Below are positions 21,921-33,872 of a DNA stretch of 64,000 bases, piece by piece. The translations under genes and the position numbers were made by a program. Below the pieces are notes generated by a model, which did not search any database, was not told the origin of the DNA, and was given only the letters and a program-made list of their open reading frames with translations. The stretch covers positions 131,674,001 through 131,738,000 of the forward strand of contig CM075672.1 of assembly GCA_037962975.1 (NCBI GenBank), in the 5' to 3' direction. Origin of the DNA: Clitoria ternatea (lineage: Eukaryota; Streptophyta; Magnoliopsida; Fabales; Fabaceae). Within the stretch, counting starts at the first letter, position 1. Each line of letters starts with the position of its first letter.

Positions 21921-24657
21921 CGATGAAGTTTTAATGAATGGGAATTTAAATAAATCAAAAACCCCATTTTCTTTTCTCTATTCACGTGGGATTGCTGAAG
22001 GTGGAATATTTACACTTCACTTTCTTCTTCTTTTCTTCACCATCTTCCTGATTTCTCTCTTCTTCTTCCTCCAAACCCTAGCAACTTGAGCTCACCTTCC
22101 ACTCCTTCTTAATTTCGTTTGAAGTGGAGCTTGTAGGAGGTTGTGGAGCTGCTGTTTTTCCTTCTCATCTTCCTCATTTTCGTAGCTTACTCTCCCTCTA
22201 GGGAACCCATTTTCGTTTTTGGGTTTTGAGGTAAGTATACCCATTTTTAATAAGATTTTGGTTATGGGTATATGGTATTTATGTGTTTGAAACCATGCAT
22301 GTGTATGAATATTCTTGAGGAGAGTATTTAATGCAAGAGTTTAATGTGGATTTTATGAAAGTAAGGTTTCTTTGAGAAGTAATGAAGTGGATGCATTTAT
22401 GGTTGGAAGGAGAAGAGTATTGATGATGGTTGTTGGAATTTTTGTGAAACCCTAACTTCATAAATTTAGGGGAAATGCATAGTGGAGGTTGATGAGTATT
22501 AATTGTTGGTAATAAATGTGAGTTATGATGCATAAGGGTCAATGGTGATGGTATTTGGTTGATGGAAGTCATTAATGGTGAAACTCATGAAAGGGTTTGG
22601 TTCTAGAGTGCATAATAATAAAGGGTAGCACCTAACCCATGGTGGTTATGGTGGATAAAATGAAATAAAAGAGTTTTGAGTGTTATAATAATAAAAACGG
22701 CAAGTATTTATTGATATATAAGTATTTGAATCTTAATGAGTAAGTAGAAAATTGATTGTATAATGTATTGTGATGTAGGAAGTGACCCCATTGATGAAGC
22801 GGGACCATCGAACCGCGTTGATCACTACTTCACTTGAGGTAGGAGGGGGTAACTTTTCTAAATGCATGATTTCATCCATTGGTGATGTGGAAATATGTAT
22901 ATGTGATTATGTTAATAATTGTTTGAATGGATGATATGATATGTGTGATTTGAATGCATTTAGAATGATGATTGTTATGTGGCATTGTGTTTGGGATAAT
23001 ATTAATGATGTGATGATACCATATTAATGAAGTAGGATGATGGTTTGAAACCATATGTGAATTGAAATTGTGATGTGAATATCCCAAATATGTGTGTATG
23101 AGTTGTGGAATATGTGTGCCACTAACTATTGATGAGAATAAGTTCAAAAGAGAATTGGGATTGGATAAGAATGATGAGAATATTGAAATCCACTAAGTGG
23201 TGGTGGTGAATGATTGAATGTGGAGTGGCATCTAGGATGCATAGTGTGAGGATGCACTTGATTTGCATTTGCATTGCATCCATGGCATATCATAGCTGTC
23301 TATGTGGAATATTAGGGGGTTCCACTAGGCAGGCCCAGTGGGAGGGTGGCTCAGTGCACGAGCGTATTGTGACTTTCCCCTGTGACTCGGTGTATGAGTC
23401 ACGAAGCTGTCCATAGTTTGGTGACGAGGCACCCTATGTGGCAGGCCCAGTGGGCGGGCGGCTCTATTGGTGAGCGAGTTTACCTCGGTGTCCGATGGGA
23501 CACGGCTCTCTCGATGTGTGTTCGGGAAGGGCCCGTAGCACTTGTGGTAGTTGAGGCCACGATGTTGATCTGCAAGTCACAGGGTGACTAGTGCTACAGA
23601 TGGGCGATAGCGGTTTGGTACCAGTAAAATAATGAGTATGTAAGCATGCTTAAAAATTGAGATATATGTGTACACAATTTTTCTACTGCAGTAGGGGCAT
23701 AGTAGCACACCTATGCTTGTCCCACAATTGAATTAATATAGTATTTTTCCCACAGTCGGATCCGCATTGTTTTGATGAGAAATTCTTGTGCATATGCATT
23801 AGCTTTAAGAGCATTTGTATATAGCCGGAGATATGCCTAGTTGAAAGCCGTGGTGGCAACGGATGAATGATAATCGAAAAGGGAAAGAGTTGAATACTAA
23901 CCCTATGTGTGTGTTTGGCAATCCAAATGATTGAAATTGTGAATGTATACTTGAGATTATGAAATGTACTGTGTATGATGTATGATGTGGTGTAATGATT
24001 GATAATTGAGCAAGTATACATGTATTTCATCATAATGTATGACTTTAATTCATTTGGATTATGTTACTCACCTCCCCGTTGCCATTTTTAAGGTTGATGT
24101 AGGTGTGACTTAAATCCTACAGCTTTTGGAGGCTTGAGTTTGGAAGGAGGTAAATATGGATAGGAATATGTAAGCCTTGGCCGGCATGAAAATCTGTTTT
24201 GGTAGAGTATATGAGGTTTATATACTCAATTTTGTAATGTTGATAATTTTGGAGGTCATGGGAGAAAATTGGACATGTTTGTGTAATGACAATTTTCATT
24301 CATGACCCAAAAGTTGTAAAGAATGAATCTTGATACTTGTCCTTGACTAATGAATGTATGCTGTGATTTTATGTCATGCTTTGGAGTTGTGAAATGATGT
24401 TGGATCCAAATGTATGTAGGGAGTGTATGTGGCATAATGTTGAATTTGGATCATATGCATGAATTAATCTTAGCATGATGATGTTGTTGGTATTTAATTA
24501 TATGAAAGAATCATGTAGTCTTGTATTGTAACATTACATGAATTTGGTGCATGCATAATATGGTGAAATATGGTCCTAGGTTAGGCCAAAATAGAAGGAG
24601 TTAATTTTTATAAGCTAATTCCAAGAGAATCCTCATTTCTGTTAAGTTTCTGCAGAA

Positions 24658-25174
24658 CTCGCTCAAGCGAGTGACAATCTCGCTCGAGCGAGATTGGTGT
24701 GGACTGTGGAATTCGTTTTTGCCCCAAAGTCGCTCAAGCGGACGTGCATTTCGCCCAAGCGAGATTGCCATAGAATCAGTGTTTTGATTCTGGACAATTT
24801 TCGCCCAGGCGTGAAGGTAGCGCTCAAGCGAGGGAGAAGGAGAATGGATTCTGGACGATTTTCGCCCAGGCGAGTGGTGCCTCGCCCAAGCGAAAATTGG
24901 CCTGAGAGTCCTCAACGTTTCTGGACCAATCTAGCTCAAGCGAGCCTTGGGCCGCTCAAGCGAGATCGACCCCTGATGCTCCTTTCCTTCTTCGCTCAAG
25001 CGTCTCGCTTCCTTCGCTCAAGCATTCCTTCATGTCTCGCTCAAGCGAGACAGGGCTCGCTCAAGCGAGCTGAGCCCTGATGCTCATTCCTTCATTTCGC
25101 TCAGCATCGCCCAGCGCCCGCTCAAGCGTGTGTACGCTGGCTCGCTCAAGCGAATGGATTCTCGCTTGAGCGAG
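24658..25174. repeat. array of nine palindrome pairs in solo LTR B1
   Basis: Eighteen variants of CTCGCTCAAGCGAG (one is the perfect palindrome CTCGCTCGAGCGAG, 24679-24692). Ten-base cores start at 24660/24681, 24731/24752, 24802/24821, 24863/24883, 24933/24953, 24993/25015, 25038/25058, 25098/25119 and 25143/25163. Spacing within pairs is 19-22 bp, and between pair starts 45-71 bp. The array ends 390 bp before the LTR end. Overlapping ORFs on both strands here are by-products of the palindromes. Confidence 0.85.
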
Positions 25175-25569
25175 TATGCCCCTGATTCTCATTTTGTTAT
25201 TTTAAATTAAATTTTAAAATGTTATGCATTATTTCTTCCTTAAATATTATTTTAAAGGTATTGAGGAATATGTACTGGACCTCTAGGCTATATAAATTAC
25301 CTTCCACATTTTCATGAAATTCCTCCTCTTGAAAATCAATTAGCCAATGATTAAACCAAATTAAATAATTCTTCCGCTGATTCTGATTGAAAAAAAAAAT
25401 TTATATTTAGTTTCACCCTCTCATATCTTCATATATGGGAGTGGTTCATTTTAGATCCAGGGTTTTGGTGAAAAATACTTCACCACTCTAAGTATTTGAA
25501 TTATTAATATTTTCAAAGACGCGAAAAATTTTCCCCTATTTTATTTGGGGGTTTGGGCGTCTCATAAGT

Positions 25570-25650
25570 TAGAATCGTATAACACCAAAAGTGATGTAAT
25601 CGAATTTGTACTTATTTTTTAGGGATTAACTTACCTGTCTACTATATTTT
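25570..25650 (-). other. CACTA intron segment next to the solo LTR
   Basis: On the minus strand the exon ending DLKNIVD is followed by a donor AG|GTAAGT, then noncoding sequence to the TSD of the solo LTR. This places the LTR inside an intron. The exon after the LTR begins behind a TAG acceptor near 21595. Confidence 0.6.
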
Positions 25651-28238
25651 TCAGGTCTTGTGGAACATCCCCGTGCACAGAATCAAAGTATAGAGCAACA
25701 TAAGCCCGGGGACAGATCAGCACAAGCGTCCAATGAGCGCTGCAGTTACCAATGATAAGTGAGACTTCAAAATGCAAAAATTAATGGACAATAATTATGT
25801 TATAGAATCTTACCCTTTATGATACGGGCCAGGTATACATCCTTCCTAGACTCAAACATCCAATTCTGGATGTATGCCTGGGTGTTGTCCTTGCTGTTTC
25901 CTTTCCTCTGTATGAAAGAGGACTCTAAAAAACCATAAGTTCCATCGAAACCCAAGTCCACATAGATTTTATGCAGAAACCTAAACAAGTTAAGACATGG
26001 TTAGCGACAAATAACTTGTATAATGAAAAAATTGGACATAAAATGATATACTTACAGCTCCCACAGTTGAATGATGGAGATGTTCAGCATCGTTGACCCC
26101 ATCATAATCTCACACAAATCACTTCGTGTAATGTAAACTGGTAGTGAACTTGGACAGCCAAACACCAGTGGCCGCCATGGGACCTGAAGAACATTCCTCT
26201 CCTAGCTCAGCCTCGACCTGCCATAGCATCCGGATCGGATCGTCGATGGGGTCTGGCTTCTTCAATGCCGGTTCTTGTTGAACAATTGACAACCATTAGA
26301 GTTTGTACCATAATTGACAATATAACAAAATCAGTTAGTGTTTCAGGTTTATACCTGTATAAGAGGAACCAACAGGAGTCTGTTGGGCCACATAAGAAAG
26401 TGTCCCACCGCCTGACCGACGGTCTTCACCTCTGCAGTTGCCACTGGTATAGTAGCATCCTTCCCGAGGATGAGCACAACAGAGACCCTAGACATACCAT
26501 CAGGTAATGATTGATGGTGAACCACAAGGCCTAAGTTGTAGACCATGCCAGTAGCAACTGGCTCCTCCGACCCATCAATGAACAGGTCATATTGACGGGT
26601 ATCCGTAGGCTTGACCCCATCATCGTCAGGGTCAGCTGTAGCGCACGACCCCTTAGTGCTAACCCTCCGTACCTGCATATTTACACATCAAGCAAAAGTT
26701 ATTCAATAATGAAAGAAACAAATTACAAATAACGAACAGTTAAATAGTATAAGGAATCTAACCTGTGGGTTGGTAGCTGGTGCAGTAGTCTCCTGGTGGT
26801 GGCTGAGTAAGGTCTTCATCTCCTCCTTGAATCGGGCCATCACTTACTGCAACTTTGTAATCTCCTACTGATACTCAGCCTTCACAACAGCCACCCTCGA
26901 CTCAACCTTCTGCTCCACCAACTGATCAATGGAGGAGGCAGGGTCGGGAGCACCGTAATAGCTCTGAAGGCCTGTAAAATGTTAATGATGAGCCTATAAT
27001 TGTTTAATAGATAACAAAATGAAAGGATATAGTTATTTACAACTTACCTGCACCTCAACCAACAGCACACACCCTTCCTGGGTGCACTGGCCTGCCGATG
27101 GCGGTGGTCAAGATGTCCTGCCTATCATGGGCTACGAAAGACCCTCAGATTGATTGCTCAACCAAGGAATCCTGAAACCAAACAAGTTAATATTCACTTG
27201 CTTCACATAACATACAAAATGGAGACATTTATAAGGGGAATACTTACTATCCGTGAGGCAACCTCCTGAGCTTGTGAGGAAGTGTATTCCCCACTCTTCC
27301 TGATCCTGGCCCGCTTCTATTTCTCGTGGCGTGTAGGTGGGGAAGAGGGATCCATAATACCAGTGTTAGGCTGGCTAGTCTAACACTGACTCAGCCTCTC
27401 CTGAGCCATCTGCTCCTCCAATCTACGGTAACCCCCACGTGACAATCTATGGGGGCAGTCATTCAGCTTCCTAATGCTTTGTGATTTCAATCTGACCACC
27501 TACAACAAGAAAGAAAATTATTCAAAGTTAGACGTTTAAATTATAAATAATTTGAGCATTTAAAAACTAACGTACTAGAAACTGGTCAGAATGCCTAGAT
27601 GCAACGAAAGTATCCCAAGTCTCATGATCAATGAAGGCATATTTCTCTCCGGTGATTAAGAATTTAAAGTCCAAACATACCTCCTGTGGGTGTAGACTTG
27701 AATGCCCACCATCGCTCAGCAATAATACGGAGGATCTTCCTCCTCGCTGTGTCATGTGCTGGTATGTCAAAAGAATCCTACATGAAAGGAGTTAGTCCAT
27801 AAAAGAGTCCTTATTATGAATTACATGAAATAATACACTGAAATAAAACTTAAATGATATGTAACTTACCAGAATATCACTCCAAATCTAGTTCTTCATG
27901 ACCTCCTCGACATTATCCCAGTCGGGGATAATAATGGACACCTTCGACCGAGCCACAACTCCCAAATAACTGCTAAACTTCATGGCATGTGGTCCTCCAA
28001 ATATACCAGTGTTGACATCGATGTCAACACGCAACCTCTCTCCCCGATGACGCCTAAGTGAAACATCTAGCATCCGGGTAACACCTCTACTCTTCTGAGT
28101 AGAGGAATCAGTAGCCTGTGAGTTAGACCTAGAACGTGAATCCTGGTCAGCCATGAGTATTTGTCTAAACAAGGAAACATAACTGTCAAATAATTTATAT
28201 AACATTTAATACAATGATTCATTAACATGATTAATACC

Positions 28239-31200
28239 CTATGAAGATGAAATATTTTCCCACAAGCCTTCATGGTGGTCATGACGACTGGCAACTACAT
28301 CATCTATCTCATGTTCCACGATAGATGTCGAAATACGTGTTGTGGTGGATGGAATTTCTATAATATCAAGATTGGGGTCTCCAATGCTGTGTTTACCTTG
28401 GATATCAATTGACCACCATTTGTCAGCTGGGTCAGCAACATAAAAAACTTGCTTCACTTGCATTGCCATGATGAATGGTTCCTCCGTATGCCCTATCTTA
28501 TTAAGGTCCACCAATGTAACTCCAAAATCATCAGTTTTGACACTGTTCTTATTGTTAACCCATTTGTATTTAAACACAGGAACGGTGAAGGGACCGTAAT
28601 CGACTTCCCATATATCTTCGATCACACCAAAGTAGCATGACTCGTCCATGACAGGGTTGTTATCCTTTGAAGTTGAGAAATGCATTGACTAAGCCACAAC
28701 CATCACTCCGCTATTTTGATTTGTACTCTTCTCATCCTGTGTCCTTGTATAAAATGAATAATTGTTTATGTTATACCTACAAAAGGTGAAGACATCAAAG
28801 TCTGGGCCCTGTGCTAGTTGATATAATGTCGAGGATGCAGAAGTATCTTTCAGAACGGTCTTTTGGAACCACTGCATAAATGTCTTGTTGTGTTCATTCA
28901 ACACCCACTTTTTAGTCATTTTAGGGTTGGTTCTCTTGACTAGCTCCTTGTGAGTGGTTAGATATGGTTGCACGTTATCCGTGTTGTTCAAAATATACAA
29001 GTATGCTTGAAGGACATCATCACGTGGCATGCTCTTCATTTTTTTTCCAATCGTACCTTTCCCATCCAATCACCCATCATGACAAGTCTTTGGAATACCA
29101 ATGCTTGCAGCATGTGACATGTATTTAGTGTAAAACTCAATTGCTTCCTCTGCAATATATCTTTCCACAATTGAAGCTTTGGGACGATGTTGATTCTTCA
29201 TTTACCCTTTCAATATCTTCAAATATCACTCAACGGGATACATCCACTGCAAGAACACTGGACCACATAAACGGACCTCTCTCACCAAATGGATGATTAA
29301 GTGGACCATTATGTCAAAAAAAGAGGGCGGGAAATGCATTTCAAGCTGACATAGTATAAGTGATGCTTCTTGTTCTAACACATCCAATTCGTCGGGCACG
29401 ACTACTTTGCAACATATGGCATTGAAAAACATACACAACCTTGTTATGACATTTCTCACATTTTTAAGAAGAATGTCACGAATGGCTATAGGAAGAAACT
29501 GTTGCATCAACATATGATAATCGTGAGACTTCAACCTAACTAACTTCAAATCTTTCATGGAAACACAAGTGTTGATGTGTGAACCATAACCAGACAGAAC
29601 TTTCACACTACGTAGCGATTCACACAGACTTTTCTTTTCTTTTTTGGACAATGTATGACATGTTGGGGGAAAATATATTCATTTTCCCTTTGATTGTTGA
29701 TGCAACTCCTGACGTATACCCATTAGCTCCAAGTCCACACGTGAATTTAGGCCATCCTTAGTCTTCCCGGGTATGTTTAAGAGTGTACCAACCAAACTGT
29801 CACACACATTTTTCTCCACATGCATTACATCAATGCGGTGTCTTACATCAAGCTCCCTCCAATATGGCAGTTCAAAAAATACTATTTTTTTTTCCAGTTG
29901 TTTTATGTTGGGGATTGTTTTTCACACTTACTAAACACCACATTGACGTCTTTCACCTTTTTATATGTCTCACGACCAGATAGTGGTAGATGAGCCATTT
30001 CAAAATTTTGGGCACCGTTGAACGACTTCTTCAACCTCCGAATTGGATGATTTGCTTTAAGAAACCTTCAATGTCGAAGATAAATATTTTTCCTACCATG
30101 GTGCAGCCGCATAGAACTAGTTCCCTCCTCACATATAGGACAAGCTTTATGACCCTTCACGCTGTACCCGAATAAGTTACCATACGCTGGAAAGTCATTG
30201 ATAGTGCAAAATAGCATGGCATGCAATTTGAATGATTGCCCCGTAAACCCGTCAAACACATCAACCCCGTCTTCCCATAACATTTTGAGGTCTTCGACTA
30301 ATGGAGTTAAATATACATCAATGTTGTTCCCTGGTTGTCGTGGACCAGAAATCACCATTGATAACATGACATATTTATGCTTCATGCACAGCCATGGCGG
30401 TAAGTTGTAAACAAACAACAAAACAAGCCACGAACTATGGTTTGTGCTCAGGTTCCCAAATGGGTTCATGTCATCTGTGGCTAGTGTAAGCCTAACATTT
30501 CTTGGTTCATGGGCAAAATCTGGAAAAATCGTATCCATTTTCTTCCATTGCGATCCATCGACTGGATGCCTAAGTAGTTCGTCAACAACCCTTTCATCAG
30601 CATGTCATCTCATAAGTTTTGCATCATCTGCATTGGCAAATAGACGCTTTAGTCTTGGAACTATGGGCAGATACCATAACACCTTTGTAGAAGACCCTTT
30701 AGTACAGACCTCATCAGAATCCGCCTCTTTCTTCTTATACCGTGACACCCCACACCTAGGACATCGATGCAACATTTTATACTCACCCCAGAATAATACA
30801 TAATCATTTGGGCATGCATGTATTTTCTCATACTCTAAACCCTTAGGACACAACACCTGTTTAGCCTCATAGTTATGATTCGGCAAGGTGTTTCCAGTTA
30901 GGAGCATTTCTTTCAACAACTTTAGTAAGTTAGTGAAATTTTCATCCGTCAACCTGTTTATGGCCTTCAAATTAAACAACCGTAAAACTGCTGATAACCT
31001 CGTAAAATTAACATAGTTTGGATGCAACGACTGCTTAGTATCCTCACATAGAGTCGTATATACATGAGCTTTCTTAAAACCTTCTACCCCCAAATCACGG
31101 ATCATATCCTCAAGTCGGTCATCCATGTCAACATCGGTGTCATGCATCGAGCTTCGATTTTCAGTTTGAGAGCTATTACTTGGCACCACCATATCTTCAC

Positions 31201-31423
31201 CGTGCCATATCCAATGGGTATAACTACGTAGAAAACCATCACACAGTAGATGTTCTCGCACCTCTTCCAAGTCTAGCCGACGCAGGTTCAAGCATTTAAC
31301 GCAAGGGCAAAAATACCATCCATTCACCTCATCAGCATTCCTCGCAATGAATTCTATAAATGATTCAACTCCCCCCTCGTACTCTAGACTTATGCGTGAT
31401 GTAGTTATCCAACTCCAATCCAT
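28239..31423 (-). pseudogene. TNP2-type CACTA transposase, broken
   Basis: Starts ATG 31423 (MDWSWITTSRISLEYEGG). Domains in order: transposase-associated Cys-rich domain (YFCPCVKCLNLRR), a CPKGLEYEKIHACPNDY/CPRCGVSRYKK zinc-like segment, TNP2 core (RLTLATDDMNPFGNLS, YNLPPWLCMKHKYVMLS, PGNNIDVYLTPLVEDLK, FPAYGNLFGYSVKGHKACPI), a RHRIDVMHVEKNVCDSLVG stretch (~29800), a DUF4218-like region (29651-29226) and a DUF4216-like region (28685-28239). Stops interrupt it, including TGA at 30605-30607 where Trp is expected, TGA at 30068-30070 where Arg is expected, and further ones near 29670, 29226 and 28690. Several fit C-to-T decay. No large deletion is evident, so age has killed it by point mutation. 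It encodes the DNA-cutting transposase of the element. Confidence 0.88.
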
Positions 31424-33334
31424 ACCAACTGTTTACAAGGTGTTATGATCAATCTCACTTTTCTTACAAAGGTGGTGGTCCTATACCCATTCAGGATGAC
31501 AATTGTTTCTATACGTCATTGATATATAGGTTAGAAGTTATTTTAAAATTTGATCAAATTTCGGCAGCATTTCGCATTGGTCTCTAAGTACACAAAATGA
31601 GAGTGGTCAAATCAAATTCAACCATAACCAAATATGCACCCAGAGAACAACACAAAATGCAAGTTACTAAAAGTTTATCAAATTTTAAAATAACTCCTAA
31701 CTTGTACATATTAATGACGTATAAATGATAATTGTTTATCCCAAACTGTCCAAACGGACAATTCAAGATTCAACACAAATGATGAAATTAATTAATTTAA
31801 TGACCATTTGTGTCAAATCTCAAACGGGGAACTACAGTTCACTCATGCACAGCAACTTTCATACTAGTTAACTAGTATGAGCCTACAAGTTCACAAGATC
31901 GACAGCCACACACATACAACAACAACATAAATAACATTATTTAAGAGCAACAAACATATATAATATAAGATTGTAGGTGGATTTTATATCTTTTGTAACT
32001 ATTTCCATATTTTGAGTTTTATGATGAGTAAAGTGTCTATAATAATGTATTGCTAATTGTGACTGAGTAAATATTTAAAATTTTAAAATATCAAATTAGT
32101 TCTCACTAAGATGATCCTATCATCTACTTTATATAGTAGTCAATACCAAAACTGGTATCGCAGCGTTGCGAAGCAAATCGTGGACGCTATTTTACACTAT
32201 AAAATAAGTCAAAATATGAAAACAAATAAAAAATAAAATAAAAATAAAATAATTCCTTAGATAAACACTAAAAATCCTAAGGGAAATATTGGCCCTAAAA
32301 CTATGTATTTTGAAAATGCATCAATAGTTTTCATGAATTTTTCCTCAGAATAATGTAGGGCAATCACATATTTTTATCAATAGTCTTTACATTTTCCCAT
32401 TGGTGATTGTCATAATTGGCTCAAAATGTGGGAGTTGGTGGTGAAGAGTCAACTTCCAAGATGGAAAAATAGAATTCTACATATAAAATGCTTGTGTTAT
32501 TCTTATCATGTCTATCTTTTCTTCCATTACCTACTCTTTTCACTATATTTTTTCTACATTTTTATAAGGGAAGAATGTAAAGAAAGTTAATCAGGTTGTG
32601 TGAGATAATGTCTTTAAGGAGAGAACAGAGGTAGGTTGGGTATAAGGAATATGAAGTTTTTTCATTATTTTCTAAATGGAGATAAAGCTTGAAAGAAGAG
32701 GAAATGAATCTTATGGGTTAGTGTGTTTTATGTGCAGTATATAAAGAGAGGTGTTAGGTGGGGTTGCAAGTTATAGAGGTTCATGATGGTGGAAGAAAAC
32801 ATATGAGGGGAAACTGAGTTGGTAAGGAGGTATTAGATGGAGGACAGGAAAGCATAGCGTGTAAGGTCATTGGTGATTGCCAAAAAAATATTTGGTTACA
32901 AAGTCTGAAACCACGGTGGGGTAGTCATCAAAGACACAGATAAATAGAGCCATAACATTGTTTAGTCATCTATATTGACCTTATCACTATGCATTGTTAA
33001 AGAAAACACACACAGATAGGGATATACTGATATTACCAGCAAACTAAATCAAACAGAGACAGAGACACAGATACAAGCTTCGACTAATGGAGTTAAACTA
33101 AACAGAGCACAGATACAACATACACAGTATAATATAAGCAGATGGGGTACATACCAGACAATACTACAAAGAAGATGACTCGAAACCAAAGAAGGAAGGA
33201 GGGACAGAGTGAACGACGTAGACGACGACAAGTAAAGAGCGCAAGCTGGAGAAAATAGCCAAAGATGAGCACGAGAGGAGAAGCAAAAAAGTGAAAAAGA
33301 GTATCAGGCGCGACTTTTAAAGTTTTAGAAAAGA
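31424..33334. other. noncoding region of the CACTA element upstream of its transposase
   Basis: AT-rich DNA between the transposase start and the right subterminal repeats, where the minus-strand promoter should lie. A purine-rich stretch lies at 32540-32900. No gene is recognised. Confidence 0.5.
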
Positions 33335-33848
33335 TGTATAATCACGGATCCCCTTGAAACCATGAATATATTACACATATATTCACGGTTGAACAAACAC
33401 CCGTGGATAAATGTTAACTCTATCACCACGGTTAAGACCATAACCATGGATAAATATTAATTCTATAATCACGGTTATAGAAACAACCGTGGACATATAG
33501 TACCCAGTGATTAAACCCTAAAACCTAAACTATATATCCACGGTTGGAAATACAACCGTGATTATAGACATCAATATATATTCATGGATAACATCAGAGC
33601 CGTGATCATACCCATCAATACATAGTCACGGTTGTGTAGTCAACCGTGGATATATATTTCAGGTGCTATATATCCACGGTTGACTCCTCAACCATGATTA
33701 TATATCGATGGGTACGATCACGGTTATGATGTTAACCGTGGATATATAGTTTTCCCTGATTATATCGTTTACCTTATAATTTCAAAAATGCCACCGCGTA
33801 TGTTTTTATCACTGATCCACTTCAAACCGTGATTATATCCCGTTGTTT
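33335..33848. repeat. right subterminal repeats of the CACTA element
   Basis: Dense ATCCACGGTTG / CAACCGTGATTATA motifs in both orientations, often as inverted pairs, matching the left-end array. Confidence 0.88.
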
Positions 33849-33869
33849 TATCCAATTTTTGCACTAGTG
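33849..33869 (-). repeat. right terminal inverted repeat of the CACTA element
   Basis: On the minus strand it starts CACTAGTGCAAAAATTGGAT. The TSD TAA follows at 33870-33872. Confidence 0.9.
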
Positions 33870-33872
33870 TAA

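Larger units (their letters stand above)
21611..25564 (+). repeat. solo LTR, family B (copy 1)
   Basis: Begins TGTAACATCCCGAATTTT and ends GGGCGTCTCA. It is flanked by perfect 5-bp direct repeats TAAGT (21606-21610 and 25565-25569). No internal region or second LTR is present, so it is a solo LTR left by LTR-LTR recombination, 3954 bp long. It matches the solo LTR at 38955-43073 and the fragment at 4450-5197 along its start, and the former throughout apart from the palindrome array. It sits in an intron of the CACTA Ulp1-like gene. A TATA-like TTATAAAA lies at 21913-21920, followed by a CT-rich leader and a donor-like GAG|GTAAGT at 22230. Confidence 0.93.
21174..28154 (-). pseudogene. CACTA second gene: PF03004-type protein with C-terminal Ulp1-like protease
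   Basis: Start ATG 28154 (MADQDSRSRSNSQ). The first exon carries a plant En/Spm transposase-accessory domain (PF03004-like: GIFGGPHAMKFSSYLGVVAR) and ends at a donor GTAAGTTAC (27869-27861), after an internal TAG in KN*IWSDIL. Later pieces give PHRLSRGGYRRLEEQMAQER (~27450), coiled-coil-rich sequence (~26850), a DUF8039-like domain (26678-26349) and, toward the end, a cysteine-protease (C48/Ulp1-like) fold. There His is in AHWTLVLICPR (~25745), Asp in VALYFDSVHG and Cys in FECGYYIMLTML (~21400). The last exon ends at TGA 21176-21174. All three catalytic residues survive, but stops and frameshifts interrupt the gene, and a solo LTR fills the intron between the Asp and Cys exons. Ulp1-like domains would act on SUMO conjugates; their role in transposons is unknown. 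Confidence 0.75.
20456..33869 (-). mobile_element. CACTA (En/Spm) transposon with transposase and Ulp1-type second gene
   Basis: Terminal inverted repeats start CACTGGTGGAAAAAG (left) and, on the other strand, CACTAGTGCAAAAAT (right); 18 of the first 21 positions agree. A 3-bp duplication TAA flanks it (20453-20455 and 33870-33872). Subterminal ACCGTGATTATA-type repeats fill ~400-500 bp at each end. Inside, on the minus strand, lie a TNP2-type transposase and a second multi-exon gene. Its length is 13.4 kb, or about 9.5 kb without the solo LTR in it. Both genes are broken by stops, so it is presumably immobile unless a related element supplies transposase. Confidence 0.92.

Noticed and set aside
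22279..24033. His/Asn-rich minus-strand ORFs in solo LTR B1 (and 41291-41847 in B2)
   Set aside because: They are antisense readings of TGATG/ATTATG-rich DNA and are not conserved in frame between the two LTR copies.
24601..25080. Two overlapping ORFs of 104 and 128 codons on opposite strands
   Set aside because: Both arise from the palindromic array, which reads alike on the two strands and lacks stops. No domain is present.
24658..25174. CRISPR-like look of the regularly spaced palindromes
   Set aside because: The units are 10-14 bp, degenerate and paired, inside a plant LTR with target duplications. There is no leader or cas gene and the genome is eukaryotic.
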